Below are positions 38,129-47,791 of a DNA stretch of 64,000 nt, piece after piece. The notes beneath the pieces are model-generated. The model searched no databases and was not told the origin of the DNA. It saw nothing but the letters and a program-made list of their open reading frames with translations. Numbering within the stretch: position 1 is the first letter of the stretch; every line of letters begins with the position of its first letter. The position numbers were made by a program, and so were the translations under genes. Source of the DNA: DATCHW01 sp963806045 (GTDB lineage: Bacteria; Bacteroidota; Ignavibacteria; Tepidaquicellales; Tepidaquicellaceae); the NCBI GenBank assembly GCA_963806045.1, contig CAWDWP010000004.1, positions 186,001 to 250,000 of the forward strand, written 5' to 3'.

Positions 38129-41074
38129 ATGAAAAAAATCTATTTACTTTTTATAGTTTTCGTTTGTATTGGATTTTTCATTTTCACAGGACAGAACTAT
38201 GACAGTCCAAAGTGGAGTCAAGGTCCGGTAACAACACCATTACTCGGAAATGGATATAATTCAAGTAATCCGTTGCTTAGTAATAATTTCGTATTCACTT
38301 ATGTGCCCAGATTCTATTACTCTCCTTCTGGTGTACAAGCAGTTAATCCAAGTGTCAGAATACATCCAAGCACAGTTTTCGACCAGTCTGAAGTGTATTT
38401 AGCCTGTGGCAGAGGAGCATATCAAAATGTGCTGTACGGTTCTTCGAATGCTGTGAATATGTCTGCATCCAAAATTTTTGATGGATGCTATGTTTCAACC
38501 AACAGCGGATTAACATGGTATGGATCAGATACAACTCCATGTGGAAATCTTAATATTCAGCGTGGAGACGTCGCACCAATTGTTGCTAAAGACGGCAGAC
38601 TTGTAATAACACACCTGGCGAGTTTAGTAAATTTTGGCGGATTAAGCGGTATGGCTGCAGAATATTCAACAGATTTCGGTGTAACTTTTTCCACGCCATA
38701 TCAAATATCTTCGAGTGCCAGTGTTGATAAGAATTTAACAGGAACAGACGATTCACCTTCAAGTCCATATTATGGAAACAGTTATATAGCTTATGTTGAT
38801 TATACAGCGGGTCCGTGGACAAGCTATTTTTCAAGAACAACCAATGGCGGAGTAAGCTGGACAACGCCAATGGCAATCAATGTAACTCCATCAGGAAAAT
38901 ATGCTCAGGGTCACGATGTAGATGCGATGCCTGATGGAACAGTAATAGTCGTTTGGACAGTTGAAAGTAATGTTTCACCATGGGCGGCAACCGGATATGG
39001 AATTGCCCGTTCAACAAATGGAGGTGCAAGTTTTACAGCTAATGAAAATGCTTTTAATGCACAGGGTATCAGGACAGCTTCCTTTAATGGATGGGGAGTC
39101 AGGATTAATGATTTTCCAAGAATCAGCATAGATAAAAGCGGTGGCCCAAGAAACGGATGGATTTATGTAGTTCACCCTCAAATCAATCTAGCACCTGCAG
39201 GAACAGACCCGGATATCATTTTAAATAAGTCTACTGATGGTGGATTGACCTGGTCAACCGGAACAAGGGTGAATCAGGATGCTATGAACAATGGCAAAGT
39301 TCAATGGTTCCCGGCAGTAAATGTTGATGCATATGGCGGTGTAAATGTAATTTATTATGATAACAGGTATTGGGCAAATTCAGGAGATTCATGTACAGTA
39401 TTTCTTGCCCGGTCTATTGATGGTGGAAATACATGGACTGAAAACAAACTTGCGGATCATGCATTCAAACCAAAACCTCAGGCTGGAATGGCCGGTGGCT
39501 ACATGGGTGATTACATTGGTGTAACCTCAGGAAATAATAAAGTATGGGGAATATGGATGGATGATGTCACAGGGAAATATCAAGCGTGGGTAGCATCAGT
39601 CGATTTAGGTCCTTCGATTGATCATACTCCTTTGATGAATACTGAACAAACAACCGGAATAAGAGCAGTTAATTGTATCATCAACCCAGCAGGTTCTCCT
39701 ATAGTCACTTCACTTACCAAATTATTTGTAGCCAAAAATGCAGGAGCATATGACAGTGTTCAAATGACTAATTCTAGTGGAAACAACTGGACAGGAAACA
39801 TTACATTGAGTGGACCTGCAACATATAAATATTACCTAAGAACTGTTGATAATCTTAACAGAGTTGCAACTGCTCCAGCAGGTGCACCGGGTAGTTTCTA
39901 TTCATTCCAGGCAATGCCGGATACAGTAAAACCGGTAATAGCTCATACTCCTCTTCTGGATTGTCCGAAACTTGCGTGGCCTTCAACAGTAACAGCTTCG
40001 GTCACAGATAACATCGGGGTAGACTCAGTGTGGGTAAACTGGAAAAAAGGAGCTAATGGAACATCAAAACGCTTTAGACTCTTATTTACATCTGGTAATT
40101 CATATTCAGCAGCATTCAACTCAACTCAGCCGGAAGTAAATTACAACGACACAATATTTTACAGAGTTATAGCACAGGATATAAGTTCAAATCATAACAG
40201 AGACTCATCATCACAATACCATTTCAAGATATTATCTCAAACAACAGCATGTTTAGGAACCGGAACAGTAGCAATGGGCAGTGCCAGCGGTCCATTCAAC
40301 ACTTACTGGTATGGTAACAGAACAAATCTCCTATATTTAGCTTCAGAGATAATGGCAAATCAGGGTGCTGCAGGGTCAATAACAAAGATTGGATTCCAAA
40401 TTTCTGTAGTAGGTGGACAAGCAATGAATGGATTAAATATTAAGATGCAGAATACAACATTAACTGCCCTTACAGGATTTACAAGCACAGGATGGACAAC
40501 TGTTTATTCCGGAACATATACAGTTCCCGGAACCGGTTGGCAGTATATTGATTTGACGACACCTTATGTTTGGAACGGAACAAGCAATTTGTTAGTTGAA
40601 ATTTGTTTCGAAAACACTTCATATACCACCGCAACAACCGTACTTGGAACTACTATGACAGGAATGGAAAACACAGAATATCATGACTTATCAACAGCGT
40701 GTTCATATACCGGATTTACTACTCCTGTAGCACAGACAGCCAGAGCAAATACTTGCTTCGTAATAAACACACTGGTAGGAGTAAACAATAATAACACAAG
40801 TATAATTCCTGAAATCTATACGTTGAATCAGAACTATCCGAATCCATTCAATCCTGTAACACAAATAAAATATGGAATACCGAAACAGGGATTGGTAACA
40901 ATGAAGATATATGATGTATTAGGAAGAGAAATAACAAAACTTGTTAATGAAGTAAAATCGCCCGGAAGTTATATCGTTGATTTTGACGGAACAAACCTTT
41001 CGAGCGGAGTTTACTTCTATAAATTAGAAGTTAACGGTTTCAATGATGTTAAGAGAATGATGCTGATCAAATAA
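38129..41074 (+). CDS. Sialidase-like T9SS surface protein, tandem copy 3
   Basis: The 981-residue protein has a signal peptide, a propeller with Asp boxes (TTNGGVSWTT, STDGGLTWSTG, SIDGGNTWTE), Ig-like modules, the TACLGTGT module and a sorting domain ending KRMMLIK. Its upstream region matches copy 2 and its 3' half matches copy 1 almost base for base, whereas the propeller is distinct from both. This marks it as a recombinant. The conserved propeller cores suggest that the copies keep a fold but bind different ligands. That is inference. Confidence 0.88.
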   Translation: MKKIYLLFIVFVCIGFFIFTGQNYDSPKWSQGPVTTPLLGNGYNSSNPLLSNNFVFTYVPRFYYSPSGVQAVNPSVRIHPSTVFDQSEVYLACGRGAYQNVLYGSSNAVNMSASKIFDGCYVSTNSGLTWYGSDTTPCGNLNIQRGDVAPIVAKDGRLVITHLASLVNFGGLSGMAAEYSTDFGVTFSTPYQISSSASVDKNLTGTDDSPSSPYYGNSYIAYVDYTAGPWTSYFSRTTNGGVSWTTPMAINVTPSGKYAQGHDVDAMPDGTVIVVWTVESNVSPWAATGYGIARSTNGGASFTANENAFNAQGIRTASFNGWGVRINDFPRISIDKSGGPRNGWIYVVHPQINLAPAGTDPDIILNKSTDGGLTWSTGTRVNQDAMNNGKVQWFPAVNVDAYGGVNVIYYDNRYWANSGDSCTVFLARSIDGGNTWTENKLADHAFKPKPQAGMAGGYMGDYIGVTSGNNKVWGIWMDDVTGKYQAWVASVDLGPSIDHTPLMNTEQTTGIRAVNCIINPAGSPIVTSLTKLFVAKNAGAYDSVQMTNSSGNNWTGNITLSGPATYKYYLRTVDNLNRVATAPAGAPGSFYSFQAMPDTVKPVIAHTPLLDCPKLAWPSTVTASVTDNIGVDSVWVNWKKGANGTSKRFRLLFTSGNSYSAAFNSTQPEVNYNDTIFYRVIAQDISSNHNRDSSSQYHFKILSQTTACLGTGTVAMGSASGPFNTYWYGNRTNLLYLASEIMANQGAAGSITKIGFQISVVGGQAMNGLNIKMQNTTLTALTGFTSTGWTTVYSGTYTVPGTGWQYIDLTTPYVWNGTSNLLVEICFENTSYTTATTVLGTTMTGMENTEYHDLSTACSYTGFTTPVAQTARANTCFVINTLVGVNNNNTSIIPEIYTLNQNYPNPFNPVTQIKYGIPKQGLVTMKIYDVLGREITKLVNEVKSPGSYIVDFDGTNLSSGVYFYKLEVNGFNDVKRMMLIK

Positions 41075-41102
41075 TCGATTACTTAAATAGTTTTAAACCC
41101 TT

Positions 41103-41130
41103 AAAGGGGAGACTTTATCTCCCCTTTTTT
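41103..41130 (+). terminator. Terminator of tandem copy 3
   Basis: A 10-bp stem AAAGGGGAGA/TCTCCCCTTT followed by T7. Confidence 0.85.
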
Positions 41131-41308
41131 TATTTTTTTTAAAATCTTTTTGAGAAATAATGTTATTTAAGTAAATTATTTGAAACTTTTAATTATATAT
41201 GGTTGTTTTTTCTTCAAATGTATATCAAATAAAACGGGATTAATTAACTATAAAATTTTTACAAAAAATGTTTTTAACTAATTTCTTAATTAACTAACCT
41301 AAACCATC

Positions 41309-44197
41309 ATGAAAAAATTAATTTCTTTATTTCTGATTGTTGCTTTTATCTCAATAAGTATCAATCTTTTTGGACAAGAAAAGTGGTCGTCAGATCCTCG
41401 TAAAGTTGGTATAGTAGGTATTGGTAAACCGTCAAACCCGGGTTTTATAATGCCAAACTATATTAATCCGAATACGATTCCTCGAATTATCAATTCACCT
41501 TCGGGCATAAACCTAGTTAACCCTAATATTCGAGTTCACCCAAATAACACAAATTATCAAAGTGAAGTTTACCTAACAAGAAACCCGGCAAATCCATTGA
41601 TTTTGTTTGGTGCGGCTAATACTTATACAGTTGGTCAATCAGGATCATTTCTTTATAGTACAGGCTATTATGTATCCACAAACGCCGGAGCAAACTGGTA
41701 TGGAAATGATACTTTAAATAGTAATTATGGTGACCCTGGTCCAATATTTGATAAGAATGGTGTTATGATAATGACTTATCTTGGCAACCCAAGCGGAATG
41801 GCTTCTGCACGTTCAACCAATTTCGGTTTGTCGTGGGGGACAGGTGTATCCATGACAACAGGAAGTGTGGATAAAAATCTTGCAAACACTGACGAAGCGA
41901 TTTCAAGTGCATATTACGGAAGAAGTTATTGTGTATGGTCGAACTTTTCTGCAGCAGCACCCCCGATAGTAATTTCTAACACTACTAACAGCGGAGTAAG
42001 CTGGTCATCACAGTTACAAATCAATACACCACCAGCCTCTCACTATTCACAGGGTTGTGATGTAGTAGTTAACAATTCAGGTGTTGTGTATGTAACCTGG
42101 GCTGCGCCGATTTTAGGTTCACCTTATACAGAAGATTTTTTTGGCTTTGCAAAATCAACAAACGGCGGAGTAACATGGACTGTGACAGAAAATGCATTTG
42201 ACGGCAATGGTATCAGAGGTACTCTGGCAAATAAAAACTCATTAAGAGTAAACAGTTTTCCGAGAATAGATGTTGATAAATCAGGTGGTTCCAGGAATGG
42301 ATGGATTTATATTGTGACTTCGCAAAAAACACTTGCTCCTGCAGGTTCGGATGCGGACATAGTTTTACATTCCTCTACTGACGGAGGAACAACCTGGTCA
42401 GCAGGTGTCAGAGTCAATCAGGATCCCTTGAATAATGGTAAAACCCAATGGTTTCCGGCTGTAAAAGTAGATGAATACGGTGGAGTAAACGTTGTATATT
42501 ATGATGACAGAAATGTATTAACTGACTCAGCTGAAGTTTACGTCTCTCGTTCGGCAGATGGCGGTGCGACATGGACAGATATTCTCGTCAGTGATGCAAG
42601 ATCTAGAATTCTTCCTATTTCGGAATCGGGAATCGCAACAGGATACGGTGGAGATTATATCGGAATAACTTATGCAAACAATAAAGTATATCCTTTCTGG
42701 ATGGATAGAAGAACAGGTGTATGGCAGGCATTCGTGACCACCATTGATTTAGGTCCGGGAATAACACATACTCCTTTAGGAAATACAGAACAAACGACAG
42801 GAACAAGAGCAGTTAATGCAGTTATAATTCCCGCAGGTTCAGCCATAGACCCAACAAAAACGAAGCTCGTATTCGGAAAAGGTGGAGTATATACTGACAG
42901 TTTATTGATGACCAATTCGAGTGGAAATAACTGGACGGCAAATCTGACTTTGTCAGGTCCCGGTACTTATAAATATTATATTAAGACAGCTGATATGATC
43001 GGAAGAATTGCAACAGCACCTGCTGGTGCGCCGGGAAGTTTTTATTCATTTACAGCTACACCTGATACGGTTCATCCTGTAATTACTCACTCTCCATTCG
43101 GACCAACTCCGAAGTCTTACTGGCCATTGACTGTCACAGCAGGTGCAACTGATAACATTGGAGTAGATAGTGTCTGGGTAATGTGGTATAAAAATACCCC
43201 TACTATTATCAAGGAATTTAAATTATTGCCTGCAGGAAGTAACAATTACTCAGCAGTATTTAATTCAATAAATTCAGATGTAAATATAGGCGATGTAATT
43301 TATTATAAAATAATGGCAAATGATATTTCATCCAATCATAATGTAACTTCGTTACCGACATCAGGTTACTTCAGCTTTGGAATAGTTAACCTCAGACTAT
43401 GTGAAGGTTTCAATAGTGCAACATTTCCTCCAACTAACTGGAGTATAGTCGGTGGTGGTGCTTCTTACTGGTCATATTCTCCTGTAAGTGGTTTTGGAAA
43501 TGGAACTGGTTCTGCCAGATTTAATTTCTATAATGCTTTGTCAGGAGTAACAGCATCACTCGTTACATTACAGTTTGATCCAAGTGCTCCGGGAGATTCA
43601 TTGAGATTTGATCTTGCTGATGCTTATTATAATGCAACATCCATAGATACTATGGCTATAGAAACGTCCACTAACGGCGGAACAACATTTACAAACTTAT
43701 GGACATTATGGAGTCAGACCAACTTTACTGATCCACATTCTCTTTCTACAGTTAGTCAGCTGGCTATTTTTACACCAACACCATCTCAATGGAAAGTTAT
43801 GAAGTATGCCTTGCCAACGGGAACTAATAAGGTTCGATTCAGATGTAACAGCGGGTATGGAAATGATGCGTTTATTGATAGTATTTGTCAGATTTCGGGA
43901 CCTACAGGTATTGGTAATAATACAACGATACCATTAGTTTATAGTCTATCACAGAACTATCCAAATCCCTTTAATCCTGTAACTCAAATTAAATTTGCAA
44001 TTCCAAGACAAGGATTTGTCACTGTGAAAGTGTACGATTTATTAGGCAGAGAAATCACAAAATTAGTGAATGATGTCAAACTGCCAGGCGAATATTCGAT
44101 AGATTTTGATGGTACAAATATTGCTAGCGGAGTGTATTTCTATAAACTTGAAGTAAATGGCTTCAGCGATGTTAAAAAGATGCTTTTGATTAAGTAA
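41309..44197 (+). CDS. Sialidase-like T9SS surface protein, tandem copy 4 with a swapped C-terminal module
   Basis: The 962-residue protein has a signal peptide (LFGQ) and a propeller closely related to copy 1 (SSTDGGTTWSAG, SADGGATWTD). Two Ig-like modules follow, but the TACLGTGT module of copies 1-3 is replaced by a cleaved-adhesin/MAM-like jelly roll (LCEGFNSATFPPTNWSIVGG...DSLRFDLADAYY...TNKVRFRCNSGYGNDAFIDSI). This resembles the module of the T9SS gene at 20.7 kb. The sorting domain (NYPNPFNPVTQIKFAIPRQG) is also more divergent. It marks the oldest or the domain-swapped member of the array. Confidence 0.88.
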   Translation: MKKLISLFLIVAFISISINLFGQEKWSSDPRKVGIVGIGKPSNPGFIMPNYINPNTIPRIINSPSGINLVNPNIRVHPNNTNYQSEVYLTRNPANPLILFGAANTYTVGQSGSFLYSTGYYVSTNAGANWYGNDTLNSNYGDPGPIFDKNGVMIMTYLGNPSGMASARSTNFGLSWGTGVSMTTGSVDKNLANTDEAISSAYYGRSYCVWSNFSAAAPPIVISNTTNSGVSWSSQLQINTPPASHYSQGCDVVVNNSGVVYVTWAAPILGSPYTEDFFGFAKSTNGGVTWTVTENAFDGNGIRGTLANKNSLRVNSFPRIDVDKSGGSRNGWIYIVTSQKTLAPAGSDADIVLHSSTDGGTTWSAGVRVNQDPLNNGKTQWFPAVKVDEYGGVNVVYYDDRNVLTDSAEVYVSRSADGGATWTDILVSDARSRILPISESGIATGYGGDYIGITYANNKVYPFWMDRRTGVWQAFVTTIDLGPGITHTPLGNTEQTTGTRAVNAVIIPAGSAIDPTKTKLVFGKGGVYTDSLLMTNSSGNNWTANLTLSGPGTYKYYIKTADMIGRIATAPAGAPGSFYSFTATPDTVHPVITHSPFGPTPKSYWPLTVTAGATDNIGVDSVWVMWYKNTPTIIKEFKLLPAGSNNYSAVFNSINSDVNIGDVIYYKIMANDISSNHNVTSLPTSGYFSFGIVNLRLCEGFNSATFPPTNWSIVGGGASYWSYSPVSGFGNGTGSARFNFYNALSGVTASLVTLQFDPSAPGDSLRFDLADAYYNATSIDTMAIETSTNGGTTFTNLWTLWSQTNFTDPHSLSTVSQLAIFTPTPSQWKVMKYALPTGTNKVRFRCNSGYGNDAFIDSICQISGPTGIGNNTTIPLVYSLSQNYPNPFNPVTQIKFAIPRQGFVTVKVYDLLGREITKLVNDVKLPGEYSIDFDGTNIASGVYFYKLEVNGFSDVKKMLLIK

Positions 44198-44220
44198 AAT
44201 TTAGATATATATTTTAGCTT

Positions 44221-44250
44221 AAGGGAGAGGTATTTTATACCTCTCCTTTT
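44221..44250 (+). terminator. Terminator of tandem copy 4
   Basis: A stem GGAGAGGTA/TACCTCTCC followed by T6. It is unrelated in sequence to the GGGGAGA terminators of copies 1-3. Confidence 0.8.
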
Positions 44251-44266
44251 TTATTTACTAAAACCA

Positions 44267-45091
44267 ATGATAACAAGAGAAGAAAATATTTCATTAAATA
44301 AGAGGGAATATAGTTTTATTAAAAGCGGATGGGGTGAGAAAACTGCATCAGGAGTGGATTTAAAGAAAATCTATTATTTATCTGATGGCAAAGAGATAGA
44401 AGGATTTTTAGCGATTCCAAAAAAAGTTAATAATAGAATTCCTCTGATTATCTGGAACAGGGGAGGCTATAAAGAATCCGGAAAGCTTGATAATTTTTTA
44501 GCATTTGGATTGCTCGGTGAAATTGCTTCTTGGGGTTATGCGGTTCTTGCTTCACAGTATAGAAGTGAAGATGAATTTGGAGGTTTGGATGTTAATGATA
44601 TACTCGAATTGATTAATTTGGCTAATGAAATTGATTATGTTGATACTGATTTAATTGGAATGGAAGGATGGAGCAGAGGCGGAATGATGACATATTTAAC
44701 TCTAACCAAAACAAATTCTGTTAAATGTGCTGTAATTATTTCCGGTTTGTCAAATCTAATCAGAAACAGGAGAAATTCAAATTTCCTGAAATTGGTTAAT
44801 TCTATTTATGTGGAATCAGATGAAGTGCATATCAGAAATGAACTTATGCTTAGGTCTGCTGTTAATTTCTCAGAAAAGATTTCAAGAAATACTTCAATTT
44901 TGTTAATTCATGGGGATAAAGATGAAAGAATTAGTTACTTAGATTCAGAAGATATGTATTACAAATTGTCTTCTAACAACCAATCTAATTATGAATTGAA
45001 AATAATTGAAAATGGAGATCATTTTCTAAAATCATCCAGGAAGTATATATCGGAATTAAGAAAAAACTGGTTTTCAAATTATCTTAAATAA
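44267..45091 (+). CDS. Alpha/beta hydrolase, prolyl-oligopeptidase-like
   Basis: The 274-residue protein is a cytoplasmic alpha/beta hydrolase. The nucleophile elbow is GMEGWSRGGMM (GxSxGG, Ser about 145), the acid is in LLIHGDKDERISYLDSEDMYYKL (Asp) and the His in NGDHFLKSS. The order and spacing match the S9/dienelactone-hydrolase-like group. The N-terminal propeller of true prolyl oligopeptidases is absent and there is no signal peptide. The substrate is unknown; a small peptide or ester is likely. The ATG lies 17 bases after the copy 4 terminator. Confidence 0.85.
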   Translation: MITREENISLNKREYSFIKSGWGEKTASGVDLKKIYYLSDGKEIEGFLAIPKKVNNRIPLIIWNRGGYKESGKLDNFLAFGLLGEIASWGYAVLASQYRSEDEFGGLDVNDILELINLANEIDYVDTDLIGMEGWSRGGMMTYLTLTKTNSVKCAVIISGLSNLIRNRRNSNFLKLVNSIYVESDEVHIRNELMLRSAVNFSEKISRNTSILLIHGDKDERISYLDSEDMYYKLSSNNQSNYELKIIENGDHFLKSSRKYISELRKNWFSNYLK

Positions 45092-45263
45092 ATGTATTAA
45101 AATTAACTGTATACTTGAAATGAAATTTAATATTTCAGTTCTATGTTTATTTTAGTAGACAGTCATATTTTGTGAAATATATAAGTTATTAGAATATGAC
45201 GGATATAAAAAATTACACATGAAATAATATTTAAATTTTCTATTTTTATTAAATTTATAAAAT

Positions 45264-47786
45264 ATGGACAGCAATTTTTCAAATAGGGTACAAGAAGTTA
45301 TCAGACTAAGTCGTGAGGAAGCAATCAGGCTTGGCCATGACTATATAGGAACGGAACATCTTTTATTAGGGATAATAAGAGAGGGTGAAGGGGTTGCAAT
45401 CAAAATTTTTGTCAACCTGAATGTTGACCCATTACAAATCAAAAAAACAGTTGAAGATACTATTCGTCATTCTGGAGGTACATTAACTGTTGGAAATATT
45501 CCTCTTACAAAGCAAGCTGAGAAAGTTTTAAAAATTACTTATCTCGAGGCAAAATTATTTAAGTCTCAGGTTATCGGTACAGAACATTTGTTACTTTCGA
45601 TTTTGCGTGAAGATGATAATCTTGCATCTCAGATACTGCATCAGTTTAATGTTACTTATGAATCCGTAAAGTCAGAGTTACTTGATATTTTAAGCGGTAA
45701 GCCTTCTTCAGCTTCGGCTCCCGGAGCTCAAAAACCTACCGGAGAAAAGAAACCTGAAAAAACAAAAACTCCTGTACTTGATAATTTCGGAAGAGATTTA
45801 ACCCGATTAGCAATTGAAGATAAACTTGATCCGATAGTTGGACGCGAAAAAGAAATTGAAAGAGTTGCCCAGGTTTTAAGCCGCAGAAAGAAAAATAACC
45901 CTGTCTTAATTGGCGAACCGGGAGTAGGTAAAACAGCCATAGCGGAGGGTTTAGCACTCAGAATCGTTAACAAAAAAGTGTCGCGTGTTCTTCATAATAA
46001 ACGCGTTGTAACACTTGATCTTGCGGCTCTTGTTGCAGGAACAAAATACAGAGGCCAGTTTGAAGAAAGAATGAAAGCAGTTATGAATGAACTTGAAAAA
46101 GCTAAAGATGTGATTCTTTTCATCGATGAACTTCATACTATAGTCGGAGCGGGAGGTGCAAGCGGTTCACTGGATGCCTCAAACATCTTTAAACCGGCAT
46201 TATCCAGAGGCGACCTTCAGTGTATCGGGGCTACTACATTGAACGAGTACAGACAATATATTGAAAAAGACGGTGCTCTTGACAGAAGATTCCAGAAAAT
46301 TATGGTAGACCCGACATCTGTTGACGAGACTATTGAAATTTTAAATAATATTAAAAGTAAATACGAAAAGCATCATACAGTTCATTATTCTGATAAAGCA
46401 ATTGATGAAGCGGTAAGATTAAGTGACAGGTATATCACAGACAGGTTTCTTCCTGACAAAGCCATAGACGTGCTTGACGAAGCAGGTTCCCGTGTACACC
46501 TTGCAAATATCGTGGTTCCGGATGATATATTGAAATATGAAAATGAAATAGAAAAAATTAAACTTGAAAAAAATCAGGTTGTAAAAAATCAAAATTTTGA
46601 AGAAGCAGCAAAGCTACGTGATAAAGAGAAGAAACTGCTCTCAGATTTAGAACAAGCGAAAATTGACTGGGAAATAAAGTCTCAAAATATAACTTTTGAA
46701 GTAGATGAACAAAGTATTGCAGATGTCGTGGCGATGATGACAGGTATACCCGTGAATAGAATAGCGGAATCTGAGACAAAAAAACTTGTAAAAATGGAAG
46801 AATACCTCAAGCAGAATATTATAGGTCAGGATGATGCTGTTTCGAAAATTGCTAAGGCTATAAGACGGGCACGGGCAGGACTTAAAGATCCAAATCGTCC
46901 GATTGGTTCGTTTGTCTTTTTGGGACCCACCGGGGTTGGAAAAACCGAACTTGCAAAACAATTAGCAAAATTTCTTTTCGATTCAGATGATGCCCTGATT
47001 CGAGTAGATATGAGTGAATATATGGAAAAATTTAATGTATCAAGATTGGTAGGTGCCCCTCCGGGATATGTTGGTTATGAAGAAGGTGGTCAGTTGACGG
47101 AAAAAGTGAGAAGAAAACCATATTGTGTGGTTTTGTTGGATGAAATAGAAAAAGCTCATCCGGATACCTACAATGTACTTCTTCAGGTTCTTGATGATGG
47201 AATTTTAACTGATGGACTGGGCAGAAAAGTTGATTTTAAGAATACCATTTTGATAATGACTTCTAATATCGGAACCAAAGATATAAAAATTGATAAAGTT
47301 CTCGGTTTCGGTGATAAAACGAGTGAAAGTGATTATGATCAGATAAAATCCGCAATTGATGAAGCAGTAAAAAGAGTCTTTTCTCCTGAATTTTTAAATA
47401 GAATTGATGATTTAATCGTATTCCATCAGCTTGATAAGGATAGTATTCTGAAAATTGTGGATATTGGATTAAATAAACTTATGTCCAGATTAAAATTGCA
47501 AAACATAACCATTGAATTAACAAAACAAGTGAAGGAATTACTTGCAGATAAGGGATATGACCAGAAATTTGGTGCCAGGCCTTTGCGAAGAGTAATTCAA
47601 AAATATCTGGAAGATCCTCTTTCAGAAGAAATATTAAAAGGATCAATAAAAGATAATAGTAAAATAAAAGTTAAATTAAAAAAAGGTACTGAGGAGTTCT
47701 TGTTTACTGATAGTTCCAAATCAGAAACCACTGAAAAAGATAATCCGGAGGAAGTAATTGATGAACAAACTGAGAATAAAGGATAA
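45264..47786 (+). CDS. clpC: ATP-dependent Clp protease ATP-binding subunit ClpC
   Basis: The 840-residue protein has the double Clp N-domain (residues about 1-145), AAA-1 with Walker A GEPGVGKT (about 217-224), a UVR domain (NQNFEEAAKLRDKEKK, about 442-457) and AAA-2 with Walker A GPTGVGKT (about 553-560). A VLGFG loop after AAA-2 matches the ClpP-docking tripeptide region. The UVR domain separates ClpC from ClpA and ClpB. It unfolds proteins and feeds them to ClpP, which is not in this window. fabH starts 5 bases after its stop, so translation is probably coupled. Confidence 0.96.
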   Translation: MDSNFSNRVQEVIRLSREEAIRLGHDYIGTEHLLLGIIREGEGVAIKIFVNLNVDPLQIKKTVEDTIRHSGGTLTVGNIPLTKQAEKVLKITYLEAKLFKSQVIGTEHLLLSILREDDNLASQILHQFNVTYESVKSELLDILSGKPSSASAPGAQKPTGEKKPEKTKTPVLDNFGRDLTRLAIEDKLDPIVGREKEIERVAQVLSRRKKNNPVLIGEPGVGKTAIAEGLALRIVNKKVSRVLHNKRVVTLDLAALVAGTKYRGQFEERMKAVMNELEKAKDVILFIDELHTIVGAGGASGSLDASNIFKPALSRGDLQCIGATTLNEYRQYIEKDGALDRRFQKIMVDPTSVDETIEILNNIKSKYEKHHTVHYSDKAIDEAVRLSDRYITDRFLPDKAIDVLDEAGSRVHLANIVVPDDILKYENEIEKIKLEKNQVVKNQNFEEAAKLRDKEKKLLSDLEQAKIDWEIKSQNITFEVDEQSIADVVAMMTGIPVNRIAESETKKLVKMEEYLKQNIIGQDDAVSKIAKAIRRARAGLKDPNRPIGSFVFLGPTGVGKTELAKQLAKFLFDSDDALIRVDMSEYMEKFNVSRLVGAPPGYVGYEEGGQLTEKVRRKPYCVVLLDEIEKAHPDTYNVLLQVLDDGILTDGLGRKVDFKNTILIMTSNIGTKDIKIDKVLGFGDKTSESDYDQIKSAIDEAVKRVFSPEFLNRIDDLIVFHQLDKDSILKIVDIGLNKLMSRLKLQNITIELTKQVKELLADKGYDQKFGARPLRRVIQKYLEDPLSEEILKGSIKDNSKIKVKLKKGTEEFLFTDSSKSETTEKDNPEEVIDEQTENKG

Positions 47787-47791
47787 AAAAA

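Noticed and set aside
38586..38876. 96-codon antisense frame inside tandem copy 3, and similar frames in copies 1, 2 and 4
   Set aside because: They lie opposite a clearly coding gene, vary between copies and show no protein-like conservation.
46647..46961. 104-codon antisense frame inside clpC
   Set aside because: It lies opposite the conserved AAA-2 domain and has no support of its own.
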